A stretch of DNA of 64,000 nt from Microvirga sp. (GCA_031181145.1 JAPSLB010000022.1:1-64000); one strand, 5' to 3'. Counted from the stretch's first letter, positions 8,227 through 16,864 are shown. The notes: generated from the sequence alone by a model not told the origin. A program made the numbers and translations.

Positions 8227-9387
8227 ATGCGCCTGTCGATCATCACATCAGCCGTCGTCGCGGCCCTTGTGGGCTTCGGCAGCACGATCGCCATCATCAT
8301 CGCGGCGGCGCAGGCGGTGGGGGCGGATGCGGCGCAGACCTCGTCCTGGGTCGCGGCCCTGTGCCTGTCCATGGCCGCCACGAGCGGCTATCTGAGCGTC
8401 CGCTACCGCATGCCGGTGGTCACCGCCTGGTCGACACCCGGCGCAGCGCTGATCGCTGCCTCCAGCGGCATTTCCGTCCACGCGGCCGTCGGCTGCTTTC
8501 TGATGGCCGGCTTTCTCATCCTGCTGGCGGCCTTCATCAAGCCGTTCGGGCGGCTTATCGAGAGGATCCCGACCTCGATCGCCGCCGCCATGCTCGCAGG
8601 CGTCCTGATCCGCTTCGTGATGGCCGTCTTCGAGAGCGCCCAGGGAGCGCCCGGCCTCGTCCTGCCACTGGTGGCCCTGTTCCTCGTGGCCAGACTGTTC
8701 AACCCCGCGCTCGCAGTGCTGGCGGTGCTCTTCGTGGGCCTCGGAATGGCTTTCGGCGGAGGGCTGGCCCGGCCGCTCTCGTCCGATTTCAGCCTCTCGA
8801 CCCTTACATTCATCGCGCCTGCCTTCGAACCGGCGGCCCTCCTCGGCCTGGGCCTACCCCTGTTCCTGGTGACGATGGCCTCCCAGAACCTGCCGGGCTT
8901 CGCCGTGCTGCGTGCCTCCGGCTATGCGCCGCCGACCCGACCGATCCTCGCCGTGACGGGCCTCGCCTCCATGGTCACGGCCCTGTTCGGGGCCCATACC
9001 AGCAATCTGGCGGCGATCTCGGCGGCCATCTGTACCGGCCCCGACACGCATCCCGATCCGGGCAAGCGCTGGATGGTCGGGCCGTTCTACACGTTGAGCT
9101 ATCTGGCCTTCGCGGCCTTCAGCGCAGCGCTGATCGGCCTGATCGCCGCCCTGCCGCCGGAACTCATCAGGACCGTGGCGGGCCTTGCCCTCATGGGGGC
9201 TTTCGCAGGCGCCCTGGGATCCGCCCTTTCTGAGGAGGCCAAGCGGTTTCCCGCCGTGCTGACTCTCGCCGTGACGGCTTCGGGCATCACTCTCTCCGGC
9301 ATCGGGTCCGCGTTCTGGGGCCTCGCCGCGGGTCTCGTCGCACTGGCTCTCGAAGCCGCCTTTCTCCGCTTCCGCAAGCTTGGCTGA
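8227..9387 (+). CDS. BenE-family transporter (benzoate/H+ symporter-like)
   Basis: Inner-membrane protein of about 386 residues, with 11-12 hydrophobic segments, of the BenE family, whose characterised member imports benzoate with protons. Conserved family stretches include the WSTPGAALI motif near residue 75 and FGAHTSNLAAISAAIC near 260. The ATG at 8227 is preferred over the upstream TTG (8215) because GGGAG lies 6-7 bases before it. No aromatic-degradation genes are nearby, so benzoate is only one possible substrate. Confidence 0.85.
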   Translation: MRLSIITSAVVAALVGFGSTIAIIIAAAQAVGADAAQTSSWVAALCLSMAATSGYLSVRYRMPVVTAWSTPGAALIAASSGISVHAAVGCFLMAGFLILLAAFIKPFGRLIERIPTSIAAAMLAGVLIRFVMAVFESAQGAPGLVLPLVALFLVARLFNPALAVLAVLFVGLGMAFGGGLARPLSSDFSLSTLTFIAPAFEPAALLGLGLPLFLVTMASQNLPGFAVLRASGYAPPTRPILAVTGLASMVTALFGAHTSNLAAISAAICTGPDTHPDPGKRWMVGPFYTLSYLAFAAFSAALIGLIAALPPELIRTVAGLALMGAFAGALGSALSEEAKRFPAVLTLAVTASGITLSGIGSAFWGLAAGLVALALEAAFLRFRKLG

Positions 9388-9417
9388 TCTGGACGGCAGC
9401 TCCCGCTGCAGTTAATA

Positions 9418-9436
9418 TTTCGTTACCAGAACGAAA
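9418..9436. promoter_or_regulatory. inverted repeat upstream of lipoprotein gene
   Basis: TTTCGTT at 9418-9424 and AACGAAA at 9430-9436 are perfect 7-bp arms around ACCAG, ending 13 bases before the ATG of the lipoprotein gene. Overlapping it, TTAA-N7-TTACC at 9412-9427 is one base off a CtrA box. It may be an operator or a leader hairpin. Confidence 0.4.
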
Positions 9437-9449
9437 AACGGGAGCCTTC

Positions 9450-9953
9450 ATGGCCGGGACGAGACATTGGGGGCAGTTTGCGGCGATTGCGATGACGATG
9501 GCCCTTGGCGCCTGCCAGGGCTCCCTCCTGAGCGGCTCTCCCGAGGGCGTCCCGGTGGCCGTGGAGAGCATCGACGGCGCCCCCGCCCCGATTCAAACAG
9601 CTCTCCTCGGAGAACTTGCCACCGCGGCCTCCGAGCGCAGGGTCGAGCTTGTCGGCTCCAGCGATGACGCCCGCTACCGGGTACGCGGCTATATCTCCAC
9701 TGTCACGGAAGACGGGCAGACGAAGGTCTCCTATGTCTGGGACGTGTTCGACGCCCAGAAGCGGCGCGCCAAGCGGCTCGAGGGCTCACGGCCCGCCGCG
9801 CTGGCCTCCGACTCGACTTCGACGCTCGATACGGAAACGCTCGCCAAGCTCGCCGAGGCCAGCATGGACGAGATCGCCGAGTTCCTGAGCGTCTCGAAAT
9901 CCATCCAGACCGCCGAGGTTGCTGAGGACGATGCCCCCGTTGCCCTGCAGTGA
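9450..9953 (+). CDS. hypothetical lipoprotein, 167 aa
   Basis: Predicted lipoprotein with signal peptide and lipobox LGAC (Cys near residue 22). The mature part has a domain (about residues 45-150) with RYRVRGYISTV, VSYVWDVFD and a C-terminal helix containing LAKLAEASMDEIAEFL, resembling a family of alphaproteobacterial envelope lipoproteins of unknown role. GGGAG precedes the ATG by 5-6 bases. It stands alone between the BenE-like transporter and prs, and an inverted repeat lies directly upstream. Confidence 0.75.
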   Translation: MAGTRHWGQFAAIAMTMALGACQGSLLSGSPEGVPVAVESIDGAPAPIQTALLGELATAASERRVELVGSSDDARYRVRGYISTVTEDGQTKVSYVWDVFDAQKRRAKRLEGSRPAALASDSTSTLDTETLAKLAEASMDEIAEFLSVSKSIQTAEVAEDDAPVALQ

Positions 9954-10107
9954 CCGCATGGCCGCAAACCGCTCTTGCGGCACTTAAGCAGCACGACTCG
10001 TATTGTGACGGTTTGATATCGCTGCTAAGAGCCTTGCGCCTGACCGCGCATCCGTATCGACCTTGCGCAGCGGGCTCGACAGGTCACACAAAGCTAAAGT
10101 TGCTTGC

Positions 10108-11040
10108 ATGAAGCTCGTTGCGGGAAATTCCAACCGTCCCCTGGCCGAGGCCATATCCGCCTATCTCAACGTTCCGCTCGCCAAGGCCCAGGTGAAGCGT
10201 TTCGCCGACATGGAAGTGTTCGTCGAGATCCAGGAGAATGTGCGCGGCGAGGACGTGTTCATCATCCAATCGACCTCGTTCCCAACGAACGACCACATCA
10301 TGGAGCTCCTGATCATCACCGATGCGCTCCGCCGCGCCTCCGCGCGCCGCATCACGGCGGTGATCCCCTATTTCGGCTATGCCCGCCAGGACCGTAAGCC
10401 TGCCGCCCGCACGCCGATCTCGGCCAAGCTCGTCGCGAACCTGATCACCCATGCGGGGGTCGATCGCGTGCTGACTCTGGACCTCCACGCCGGGCAGATC
10501 CAGGGCTTCTTCGACATCCCGACCGATAACCTGTTCGCCGCGCCGACGCTGGCCCGCGACATCAAGGAGCGTCTCGACGGCGGCAATCGCATGGTCGTCT
10601 CGCCCGACGTTGGCGGCGTGGTGCGCGCCCGTGCGCTCGCCAAGCGCATCGATGCGCCGCTCGCCATCGTGGACAAGCGCCGCGAGCGCCCCGGCGAGTC
10701 GGAGGTCATGAACATCATCGGCGACGTGTCCGGCCGCTCCTGCATCCTGGTCGACGACATCGTGGATTCCGGCGGCACCCTGGTGAACGCGGCCGAGGCC
10801 CTCCTCAAGAACGGCGCCAAGGAGGTCTACGCCTACATCACCCATGGCGTACTCTCCGGCGGAGCGGTGTCCCGCATCGCCAGCTCCAAGCTCAAGGAAC
10901 TGGTCATCACCGATTCGATCATGCCGACCGAGGCCGTGAAAGTCGCCCACAACATCCGGGTCATCAGCATCGCCTCCCTCATGGGCGAGGCCATCGGCCG
11001 CACGGCGACCGAGAGCTCGGTCTCGAGCCTGTTCGACTGA
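10108..11040 (+). CDS. prs: ribose-phosphate pyrophosphokinase
   Basis: Makes PRPP from ribose 5-phosphate and ATP for nucleotide, histidine and NAD synthesis. The 310-residue protein starts [16 protein letters not shown] and has the flexible-loop residues [10 protein letters not shown], the signature [14 protein letters not shown] and the PRPP-binding loop [13 protein letters not shown]. The ORF is open upstream to 10063, but the family start is the ATG at 10108. Two PRPP users, apt and pncB, occur elsewhere in the window. Confidence 0.97.
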   Translation: MKLVAGNSNRPLAEAISAYLNVPLAKAQVKRFADMEVFVEIQENVRGEDVFIIQSTSFPTNDHIMELLIITDALRRASARRITAVIPYFGYARQDRKPAARTPISAKLVANLITHAGVDRVLTLDLHAGQIQGFFDIPTDNLFAAPTLARDIKERLDGGNRMVVSPDVGGVVRARALAKRIDAPLAIVDKRRERPGESEVMNIIGDVSGRSCILVDDIVDSGGTLVNAAEALLKNGAKEVYAYITHGVLSGGAVSRIASSKLKELVITDSIMPTEAVKVAHNIRVISIASLMGEAIGRTATESSVSSLFD

Positions 11041-11050
11041 TCCCCGAAAT

Positions 11051-11077
11051 GCGGTCATGGCCTATCGTCATGACCGC
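11051..11077. terminator. hairpin between convergent prs and transporter genes
   Basis: GCGGTCATG at 11051-11059 pairs perfectly with CATGACCGC at 11069-11077 (9 bp, 9-base loop). There is no T run, so it is a terminator or mRNA-end structure only by position. Confidence 0.5.
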
Positions 11078-11099
11078 GCCTTGTCCGACGGAGCGAGGG

Positions 11100-12011
11100 T
11101 CAGACCTCTCTGCGGCGGTTGGCCAGAACGCCGCCGCCGATGATGCAGGCGAGGCCCGCGAAGGACAGAACCGTCAGCACATCCCCGAACAGGACGGCGG
11201 CGAGCAGCACCCCGAAACCCGTGCCCCAATAGCCGATCTGGCTGAATACCACCGGCCCCGCGATCTGCTGCAGGCGGAAGTTCATCACCTGAGACAGGGC
11301 GGACGTGGCGCTCAAGGTCACGATCCACGAGAGAATCCCAGCATCGGCGAAGCGCCATTCTAGGGGCGCCTCGAAAACCGGCCCCATCAGGGCCACCATC
11401 ACGGCCGAGCTGAACGATGCGCCGCAGGAGAATGCGAGCGCGGAGGTTCCCTTCGGCCACCAAGCCGAGCGGATGATGTTACCGGCCGCTGCGCAAACCG
11501 GGATCGCCAGGCCGACGGCTACCCAGACGGGCTGGCCGATATCGATCTGGAGGATCTGCTGCCGAACGAGCGCGATCATCCCCAGGAAGCCCAGCACGAT
11601 GCCGATGAAACGGCGCAGGAACATACGCTCCATCCCGATCCCGGCCGCGAAGGTCATGGTCAGCAGAGGAGACAGGCAGTAGACGATCGACGTGTAGGCG
11701 GGCCCCACCCGCTCGACGACGAAATAGGACAGGACCGTCGGCACCGCGAAGCTGACGATGCCGAGCACGACATAGAGGACTAGGTGCTCCGGCTTCATCG
11801 GAATTTTCTGCCGCGCAGAGGCGAGCCACGGCAGCAGGAACAGGCCGGCACCCAGATTGCCGAATACGCCGAGTTGGAACGGCTGGACGCCGGCGTCGAG
11901 CGCCATCTTGGACATCATGATCCGGACGGCGAAGAGAAATCCGCACAAACCCAGGAGAGCGATCGGAGAGGTCGAAACGGCGGAGGCGCGCGTGGCGAGG
12001 GCGGAATTCAT
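11100..12011 (-). CDS. DMT/EamA-family transporter
   Basis: Inner-membrane protein of 303 residues with ten predicted helices in two EamA repeats (drug/metabolite transporter superfamily). The second repeat contains PVVFSQIGYWGTGFGVLLA. The ATG at 12011 starts MNSALATR; upstream codons to 12077 would run into the operator. It is transcribed away from a marR-type gene, with a perfect palindrome in the 126-bp gap, so the regulator probably controls this exporter. Substrate unknown. Confidence 0.85.
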   Translation of the reverse strand: MNSALATRASAVSTSPIALLGLCGFLFAVRIMMSKMALDAGVQPFQLGVFGNLGAGLFLLPWLASARQKIPMKPEHLVLYVVLGIVSFAVPTVLSYFVVERVGPAYTSIVYCLSPLLTMTFAAGIGMERMFLRRFIGIVLGFLGMIALVRQQILQIDIGQPVWVAVGLAIPVCAAAGNIIRSAWWPKGTSALAFSCGASFSSAVMVALMGPVFEAPLEWRFADAGILSWIVTLSATSALSQVMNFRLQQIAGPVVFSQIGYWGTGFGVLLAAVLFGDVLTVLSFAGLACIIGGGVLANRRREV

Positions 12012-12100
12012 ATGACGGACCTCGGAGCCAAAGCCGCGCCGGCGCGGCAGCGCATCTCGGGCGCGGCTTGCAGGCACTTGGCCTCGCTCCCGATATGGGT

Positions 12101-12120
12101 TTATCTTGACACCAAGATAA
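12101..12120. promoter_or_regulatory. perfect palindromic operator between MarR and transporter genes
   Basis: TTATCTTG at 12101-12108 and CAAGATAA at 12113-12120 are exact reverse complements around ACAC. The 18-bp core TATCTTG-N4-CAAGATA is the type of site MarR-family dimers bind. It contains a TTGACA -35-like hexamer on the plus strand, so binding would block the marR promoter and perhaps the divergent one. Confidence 0.75.
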
Positions 12121-12137
12121 TCGGACGATTTACCTCG

Positions 12138-12677
12138 ATGTCAAGACATTCTGATCAGGACAGGGACCTTCCAGCCCAGGACGGGATCGACGAGCGCCGG
12201 GCGCAATGGGCATCTGAACTGCCGGACGTGGACACGAGCGGCATGGCGATCCTCGGCCGCGCGCGTTGGATCACGCTGGCCGCGCGCCTGCCCATCGAAG
12301 CTGTCTTCAAGACGCACGGCATCGACAGTGGGGAAGCCGACGTCCTCTTCACGTTGCTGCGGTCGGGCCCGCCCTACCGGCTGCGCCCGACGGAACTGTT
12401 CCGCTCCCTGATGATTTCGTCGGGCGGCCTCACGGACCGCCTGAACCGTCTGGCAAAGGCCGGTCTGATCCGACGCGTTCAAGCGGAGGGCGATGGTCGA
12501 AGCCTGCCCGTGGAGCTGACGCCGGAAGGCGTCCTGCGTGCGACGGCCGCCTTCCGTGAGGACATGTCCATCGAGGCGACCATGCTCTCGGGCCTGAGCC
12601 TGGAGGAGCAGAACGACCTCGCCCGACTTCTGCGCAAGCTCGTCGTGACGATCACAAGCACGCCCCCGTTCGATTGA
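12138..12677 (+). CDS. MarR-family transcriptional regulator
   Basis: DNA-binding repressor-type protein of 179 residues. The N-terminal part has WASELPDVDTSGMAILGR, typical of one MarR subgroup; the winged helix spans roughly residues 75-145 with LRPTELFRSLMISSGGLTDR as helix-turn-helix and the wing around RRVQAEGDGRSLPVELT. The start at 12138 is 18 bases from the palindrome, leaving room only for a very short leader. Divergent placement suggests autoregulation and control of the EamA transporter; ligand unknown. Confidence 0.85.
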   Translation: MSRHSDQDRDLPAQDGIDERRAQWASELPDVDTSGMAILGRARWITLAARLPIEAVFKTHGIDSGEADVLFTLLRSGPPYRLRPTELFRSLMISSGGLTDRLNRLAKAGLIRRVQAEGDGRSLPVELTPEGVLRATAAFREDMSIEATMLSGLSLEEQNDLARLLRKLVVTITSTPPFD

Positions 12678-12706
12678 CCGGGTGGGCAGGACGGTCTGTC
12701 TCTTTC

Positions 12707-12735
12707 TTGCATTGGAAGGCTTTATCGCCTATAAG
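12707..12735 (+). promoter_or_regulatory. sigma-70-type promoter of rplY
   Basis: TTGCAT at 12707-12712 and TATAAG at 12730-12735 are separated by 17 bases. The transcript would begin near 12742, at the base of the leader hairpins and about 115 bases before the rplY ATG. Confidence 0.6.
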
Positions 12736-12740
12736 CCGCC

Positions 12741-12777
12741 TCGCGCCCGCTCGACACCCTTGGAGGCACGGGCGCGA
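12741..12777 (+). promoter_or_regulatory. rplY leader hairpin 1
   Basis: TCGCGCCCG at 12741-12749 pairs perfectly with CGGGCGCGA at 12769-12777 (9 bp). It starts at the predicted transcription start and precedes the terminator-like second hairpin. Confidence 0.6.
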
Positions 12778-12782
12778 ACCTC

Positions 12783-12830
12783 ATGGCCGCCGGTAGGTTT
12801 CTCAGGGAACCTGGGCGGCCATCGGTTTTT
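12783..12830 (+). terminator. attenuator-like hairpin in the rplY leader
   Basis: ATGGCCGCC at 12783-12791 pairs with GGCGGCCAT at 12814-12822, with an inner AGGTT/AACCT extension, and a T5 tract follows at 12826-12830, only 25 bases before the rplY start codon. Shape and U tract match an intrinsic terminator placed inside the leader, so premature termination that can be relieved is the likely mechanism. Alternatively it ends a short upstream transcript. Confidence 0.6.
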
Positions 12831-12855
12831 CAACTCGATTCAAAGGACCACGACC

Positions 12856-13470
12856 ATGAGCGAAGTAAAGCAGATCAAGGCCGTGGCGCGCGACCGGGCC
12901 GGCAAGGGGGCCGCCCGGGCCGTTCGTCGCCAAGGCCAAGTTCCCGCCGTCATCTACGGAGCCGGCCAGCCGGCCCAGGCGATCGCCCTCGATTTCAACC
13001 AGACCAAGCAGCTGATCTTCGCCGGTCATTTCCTCACGACGATCTTCGACATCGATGTGGACGGCCAGACGGTCCGCGCCATTCCGCGCGACTATCAGCT
13101 CGACCCGGTGAGGGACTTCCCCGTTCACGTCGACTTCCTGCGCATCGCCGCCGGCCAGACCATCAAGGTCGTGGTTCCGGTGCACGTGATCGGCCAGGAC
13201 AAGTGCCCGGGCGTGAAGCGCGGCGGCACGCTTCAGATCGTCGAGCACACGGTCGAGCTCCAGGTTTCCCCCGACTCGATCCCGGACTACGTGGAAGCCT
13301 CGGTCGAGGGCCTCAACATCGGCGCCTCGGTCCACCTCAACGACATCAAGCTGCCGAGCGGCGTCAAGGCGACCTCGACCGAGAACCTCACCCTCGTCAC
13401 GGTCGTGGCCCCCACCGGCATGAAGGAAGAGGAAGAGACCCCGGCCGCCGCCGAAGGCACCGCCGCCTGA
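12856..13470 (+). CDS. rplY: 50S ribosomal protein L25/general stress protein Ctc
   Basis: 5S rRNA-binding ribosomal protein of the long Ctc type: an L25 domain (about residues 1-95, RDRAGKGAARAVRRQGQVPAVIYG) plus the C-terminal TL5 domain (about 100-190) and an acidic Ala/Glu tail. 204 residues fits the family. The ORF is open upstream, but AAAGGA lies 9 bases before the ATG at 12856. A promoter and two leader hairpins precede it, and pth follows at 87 bases, the usual gene order. Confidence 0.97.
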   Translation: MSEVKQIKAVARDRAGKGAARAVRRQGQVPAVIYGAGQPAQAIALDFNQTKQLIFAGHFLTTIFDIDVDGQTVRAIPRDYQLDPVRDFPVHVDFLRIAAGQTIKVVVPVHVIGQDKCPGVKRGGTLQIVEHTVELQVSPDSIPDYVEASVEGLNIGASVHLNDIKLPSGVKATSTENLTLVTVVAPTGMKEEEETPAAAEGTAA

Positions 13471-13510
13471 TCGGCTTCATCGGGCGTTCAAGCCCATTGA
13501 CCGGCTTCGA

Positions 13511-13540
13511 CGCTCCGACCGCAAGGCCGGAGCGTTTCTT
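13511..13540 (+). terminator. terminator between rplY and pth
   Basis: CGCTCCG at 13511-13517 pairs with CGGAGCG at 13528-13534, followed by TTTCTT. The stem is modest, so partial readthrough into pth is likely. Confidence 0.6.
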
Positions 13541-13557
13541 ATGAGAATGCCTGAACG

Positions 13558-14181
13558 ATGCGCCTTTTCGTCGGCCTTGGTAATCCCGGTTCCCGCTACG
13601 CCAGAAACCGCCACAACATCGGTTTCATGGCCGTGGACGAGATCGCGCGCGTGCACAACGCGGGTCCCTGGCGCAAGCGTTTCCAGGCGGAAGCCGCGGA
13701 TGCGGTGATCGGGGGCGAGAAGGTGCTGCTCTTGAAGCCGCAGACCTTCATGAACCTGTCGGGCCAGGCGGTGAGAGAGGCGCAGAGCTTCTTTAAGATG
13801 CCGCTGAACGACGTCACGGTCTTCTACGACGAGCTCGATCTGCCGCCTGCCAAGCTGCGCGTGAAGATCGGCGGCGGCAATGCGGGCCATAACGGCCTGC
13901 GCTCGATTTCCGCCCATTGCGGCAACGATTACCGACGCGTGCGGCTCGGCATCGGCCACCCCGGCCACAAGGCTCTCGTGCAGAGCCATGTGCTGGGCGA
14001 TTTCGGCAAGAGCGAAGAGGCCTGGGTCGAGGACCTGTGCCGCATCATTGCCGACAACGCCGCCCTTCTCGCCACAGGCGAGGATGGGAGCTTCCAGAAC
14101 AAGGTCCACCTCGCCATGGAGGCGAGAGGCTGGACGGATGTGAAACGGCCTGGAGAAAAGGCCACCCAGAACAAGGAGTGA
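13558..14181 (+). CDS. pth: peptidyl-tRNA hydrolase
   Basis: Releases tRNA from peptidyl-tRNA dropped by the ribosome. The 207-residue cytosolic enzyme shows the GLGNPG start, the catalytic histidine in [12 protein letters not shown] (near residue 20), [19 protein letters not shown] and [12 protein letters not shown]. It lies 4 bases upstream of ychF, the widely conserved pth-ychF pair. Confidence 0.97.
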   Translation: MRLFVGLGNPGSRYARNRHNIGFMAVDEIARVHNAGPWRKRFQAEAADAVIGGEKVLLLKPQTFMNLSGQAVREAQSFFKMPLNDVTVFYDELDLPPAKLRVKIGGGNAGHNGLRSISAHCGNDYRRVRLGIGHPGHKALVQSHVLGDFGKSEEAWVEDLCRIIADNAALLATGEDGSFQNKVHLAMEARGWTDVKRPGEKATQNKE

Positions 14182-14185
14182 GGCC

Positions 14186-15283
14186 ATGGGCTTCAAGATG
14201 GGCATCGTCGGCCTGCCGAATGTGGGCAAGTCCACCCTTTTCAATGCGCTGACGCAGACCGCCGCGGCGCAGGCTGCGAACTATCCGTTCTGCACCATCG
14301 AGCCGAACGTGGGCGACGTGGCCGTGCCGGACGAGCGCCTCGACCAGCTGGCCGCCATCGCAGGCTCGGCCCAGATCATCCCGACCCGCCTCACCTTCGT
14401 GGACATTGCAGGCCTCGTGCGCGGGGCGTCCCGCGGCGAAGGCCTGGGCAACCAGTTCCTTGCCAACATCCGCGAAGTGGACGCCATCGCCCATGTGGTG
14501 CGCTGCTTCGAGGATACGGACATTACCCACGTCGAGGGCAAGATCGATCCCATCGCCGATATCGAAACCATCGAGACCGAGCTTATGCTGGCCGATCTCG
14601 ACAGCCTCGAGAAGCGTGTCACGGCGCTCGAGAAGAAGGCCAAGGGTAACGACAAGGAGGCGAAGGAGACTCTCGACCTCGTCAACCGCACCCTGCCGCT
14701 GCTGCGCGAGGGCAAGCCTGCCCGCCTGGCGGAACGCAAGCCTGAGGAAGAGCGTCTGTTCCAGATGCTCGGCCTCCTCTCCTCCAAGCCCGTTCTCTAC
14801 GTGTGCAACGTGGAGGAGGCTTCCGCCGACAAGGGCAATGAGTTCTCGGCCCGGGTCTTCGAGCGAGCCAGAGAAGAAGGCGCCAAGGCCGTGGTCGTCT
14901 CGGCCAAGATCGAGAGCGAGATCGCCGTTCTCCCGGCCGAGGACCAGAAGGATTATCTCGATGCCGTGGGCCTCGAGGAGCCCGGCCTCAATCGCGTGAT
15001 CCGCGCGGGCTACGAACTGCTGGGCCTCATCACCTACTTCACTGTCGGCCCGAAGGAGGCCCGCGCCTGGACGATCACCAAGGGCACGCGGGCGCCGGCC
15101 GCCGCCGGCGTGATCCATACGGATTTCGAGAAGGGCTTCATCCGCGCCGAAACCATCGCCTATGCCGACTACATCTCGCTCAAGGGCGAGGCGGGCGCGC
15201 GCGATGCGGGCAAGCTGCGCCTCGAAGGCAAGGATTACGTCGTCCAGGACGGCGACGTGATGCACTTCCGCTTCAACACCTGA
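14186..15283 (+). CDS. ychF: redox-regulated ATPase YchF
   Basis: Obg-family P-loop protein that binds ribosomes and prefers ATP. 365 residues: Walker A GLPNVGKST near residue 8, switch II DIAGLV, and NVEE where GTPases have NKxD, which is why the family uses ATP. A helical coiled segment (about 130-200) and a C-terminal TGS domain (about 280-360) follow. It starts 4 bases after pth. Confidence 0.96.
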   Translation: MGFKMGIVGLPNVGKSTLFNALTQTAAAQAANYPFCTIEPNVGDVAVPDERLDQLAAIAGSAQIIPTRLTFVDIAGLVRGASRGEGLGNQFLANIREVDAIAHVVRCFEDTDITHVEGKIDPIADIETIETELMLADLDSLEKRVTALEKKAKGNDKEAKETLDLVNRTLPLLREGKPARLAERKPEEERLFQMLGLLSSKPVLYVCNVEEASADKGNEFSARVFERAREEGAKAVVVSAKIESEIAVLPAEDQKDYLDAVGLEEPGLNRVIRAGYELLGLITYFTVGPKEARAWTITKGTRAPAAAGVIHTDFEKGFIRAETIAYADYISLKGEAGARDAGKLRLEGKDYVVQDGDVMHFRFNT

Positions 15284-15312
15284 ACCCGAACCGCAACCAA
15301 ATCTGTCAGAAT

Positions 15313-15349
15313 CCTGAACGGGCTCTTCCCGGTCCGTTCAGGACGTTTC
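15313..15349 (+). terminator. terminator of the pth-ychF unit
   Basis: CCTGAACGG at 15313-15321 pairs with CCGTTCAGG at 15334-15342 (9 bp), followed by ACGTTT. It lies 30 bases after the ychF stop. Confidence 0.65.
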
Positions 15350-15380
15350 TGCTTTCATGTCCAGCGTGGAGGTTGGATCG

Positions 15381-15545
15381 ATGCAGGACATTTTCGAGAA
15401 AGTCTTTTTGGCGATCGTTTCGCCGAGCCTGGGCAGCGCCGAATTCTTCGTCGCCGTCCTCGTGGCCTGCGGCCTCGCCATGATCGCCATCTCGTCCTTC
15501 CTGCCGAAGACGGCCGCCGACGATCTGGAATGGTGGGAGCGCTAA
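15381..15545 (+). CDS. small membrane protein, 54 aa
   Basis: Unrecognised small protein with one strong hydrophobic segment (FFVAVLVACGLAMIAISSFL) and a charged tail rich in Trp and acidic residues (DDLEWWER). GGAGG at 15367-15371 stands 8-9 bases before the ATG at 15381; an earlier ATG at 15357 would add eight residues without a good ribosome site. It lies after the ychF terminator, so it needs its own promoter or readthrough. Function unknown. Confidence 0.6.
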   Translation: MQDIFEKVFLAIVSPSLGSAEFFVAVLVACGLAMIAISSFLPKTAADDLEWWER

Positions 15546-15600
15546 GGCGTTTTCCCGCCATGCGGATCCCGGTTCGCTGGCATGATCATGCCATCTCCCG

Positions 15601-16026
15601 TTACGGCAGGTGCAGCGCCTTCGGGCCGATGCCGAGCCCGATCTGGAGGCTCTCCGCGATGCGTTGCGCGCGGAGGATGAAAAACTCCGCCGCATCGGGC
15701 TCCATGATTTCCCGCGCCGTCTCCTCGAAGAGAGCGAGCCAGCGCGTGAACTGCTCGGGCGCGAGATCGAGGCCTGAATGTGCCGCCTGCGGCTTGCCCC
15801 GGTAGCGCGCCGTCCTCAAGGCGATCGAAGACCAGAAATCCACCATGACCGCCAGATGTGCGCTCCACCGGCCCGGAAGGGCCCTGTCGAAGATAGGGCC
15901 AAGCTCGGCGTCCTTCAGCACACGGTCGTAGAATGTGATCACGAGTTCACGGATCATCTCCTCCGTCACGCCTTCAGCGGGCGTGCCGATGGGGATACTG
16001 CGGCCAGCGGCGGTGTGACGAACCAA
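15601..16026 (-). CDS. group III truncated haemoglobin
   Basis: Small haem protein of the 2-on-2 globin family, group III. 141 residues with ELVITFYDRVLKD (Tyr B10 region), WSAHLAVMVDFWSS and YRGKPQAAHSGL, whose His is the likely proximal ligand; this pattern is diagnostic of group III. Group III proteins are linked to oxygen, nitric oxide or peroxide handling, but the role here is not readable. It stands alone. Confidence 0.9.
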   Translation of the reverse strand: MVRHTAAGRSIPIGTPAEGVTEEMIRELVITFYDRVLKDAELGPIFDRALPGRWSAHLAVMVDFWSSIALRTARYRGKPQAAHSGLDLAPEQFTRWLALFEETAREIMEPDAAEFFILRAQRIAESLQIGLGIGPKALHLP

Positions 16027-16186
16027 GGCGGATCTCTCATTCGGAAGGGCTTATCCATATTCTATGTGGCAGATTCGAGTAGAATGCCATGCGGGTCATT
16101 CCTGAATTGATGACAGCGCATGGAGCAAAGCGGATCGTTCTCTCACCTTGGGCGTTGAGCCTTACGAAACCCGCCACATCACCTTC

Positions 16187-16864
16187 ATGCAGCTCCATCG
16201 CCGTCATTCCTGGGATCTATCCCCTTCCGAGGCCATCGCCCTTCAACAGGAGCTGAGGCGGGAGGTCGTGTCCGACCGTCCCATCGATCTCGACAGGGTC
16301 AGGCTCGTGGCCGGTGTCGACGTGAGCGTGAAGAGCGAGCAGTCGCAGGCCGCCGTCGTGGTGGTGACGTTTCCGGACTTCCTGCCGGTGGAGACCGTTC
16401 TCGCGCAGCGCCCGACGCCGTTTCCCTATGTGCCCGGTCTGTTGAGCTTCCGAGAAGGCCCGGTGCTGGAGGAGGCGTTCGAGAAACTCCGGACCGAGCC
16501 GGACGTATTCCTGTTCGACGGCATGGGTATCGCCCATCCCCGCCGCATCGGCATCGCCAGCCATATGGGCCTGTGGCTGCAGCGACCCACCATCGGCTGC
16601 GGCAAGACCCTGCTCTGCGGGCGCTACAAGGATCTCGGGGAGGAGAAGGGATCGGCTGCGCCCCTCATCGACAGGAAGGAAACCGTCGGTGTGGCCCTTC
16701 GCACCCGCACGGCCAAGAACCCGATGTTCATCTCCCCCGGGCACTTGGCCGACCTTCCGACTGCGGCGGAACTCGTGCTGCGCTGCTCTCCAAAGTATCG
16801 CTTGCCCGAACCGATCCGCTTGGCGCACAACGCAGCCGGACAGTTCAGCCCCCTTCCGGCCTGA
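16187..16864 (+). CDS. nfi: endonuclease V
   Basis: DNA repair nuclease that cuts near deaminated adenine (inosine). 225 residues with AGVDVSV (catalytic Asp), FPYVPGLLSFREGP, LFDGMGIAHPRRIGIASH and the wedge-type tail. The frame is open back to a TTG at 16148; the ATG at 16187 keeps the family N-terminus but has no strong ribosome site. It is 37 bases upstream of the MaoC gene. Confidence 0.93.
   Translation: MQLHRRHSWDLSPSEAIALQQELRREVVSDRPIDLDRVRLVAGVDVSVKSEQSQAAVVVVTFPDFLPVETVLAQRPTPFPYVPGLLSFREGPVLEEAFEKLRTEPDVFLFDGMGIAHPRRIGIASHMGLWLQRPTIGCGKTLLCGRYKDLGEEKGSAAPLIDRKETVGVALRTRTAKNPMFISPGHLADLPTAAELVLRCSPKYRLPEPIRLAHNAAGQFSPLPA

Noticed and set aside
12129..12134. Pairing the TTGACA inside the MarR operator with TTTACC as a full promoter
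   Set aside because: The -10 match is poor and transcription would start after the ATG at 12138, so I only report the hexamer as part of the operator.
15601..16026. NO-responsive promoter for the truncated haemoglobin
   Set aside because: No convincing NsrR or FNR-type palindrome (TTGAT-N4-ATCAA) appears upstream of 16026.
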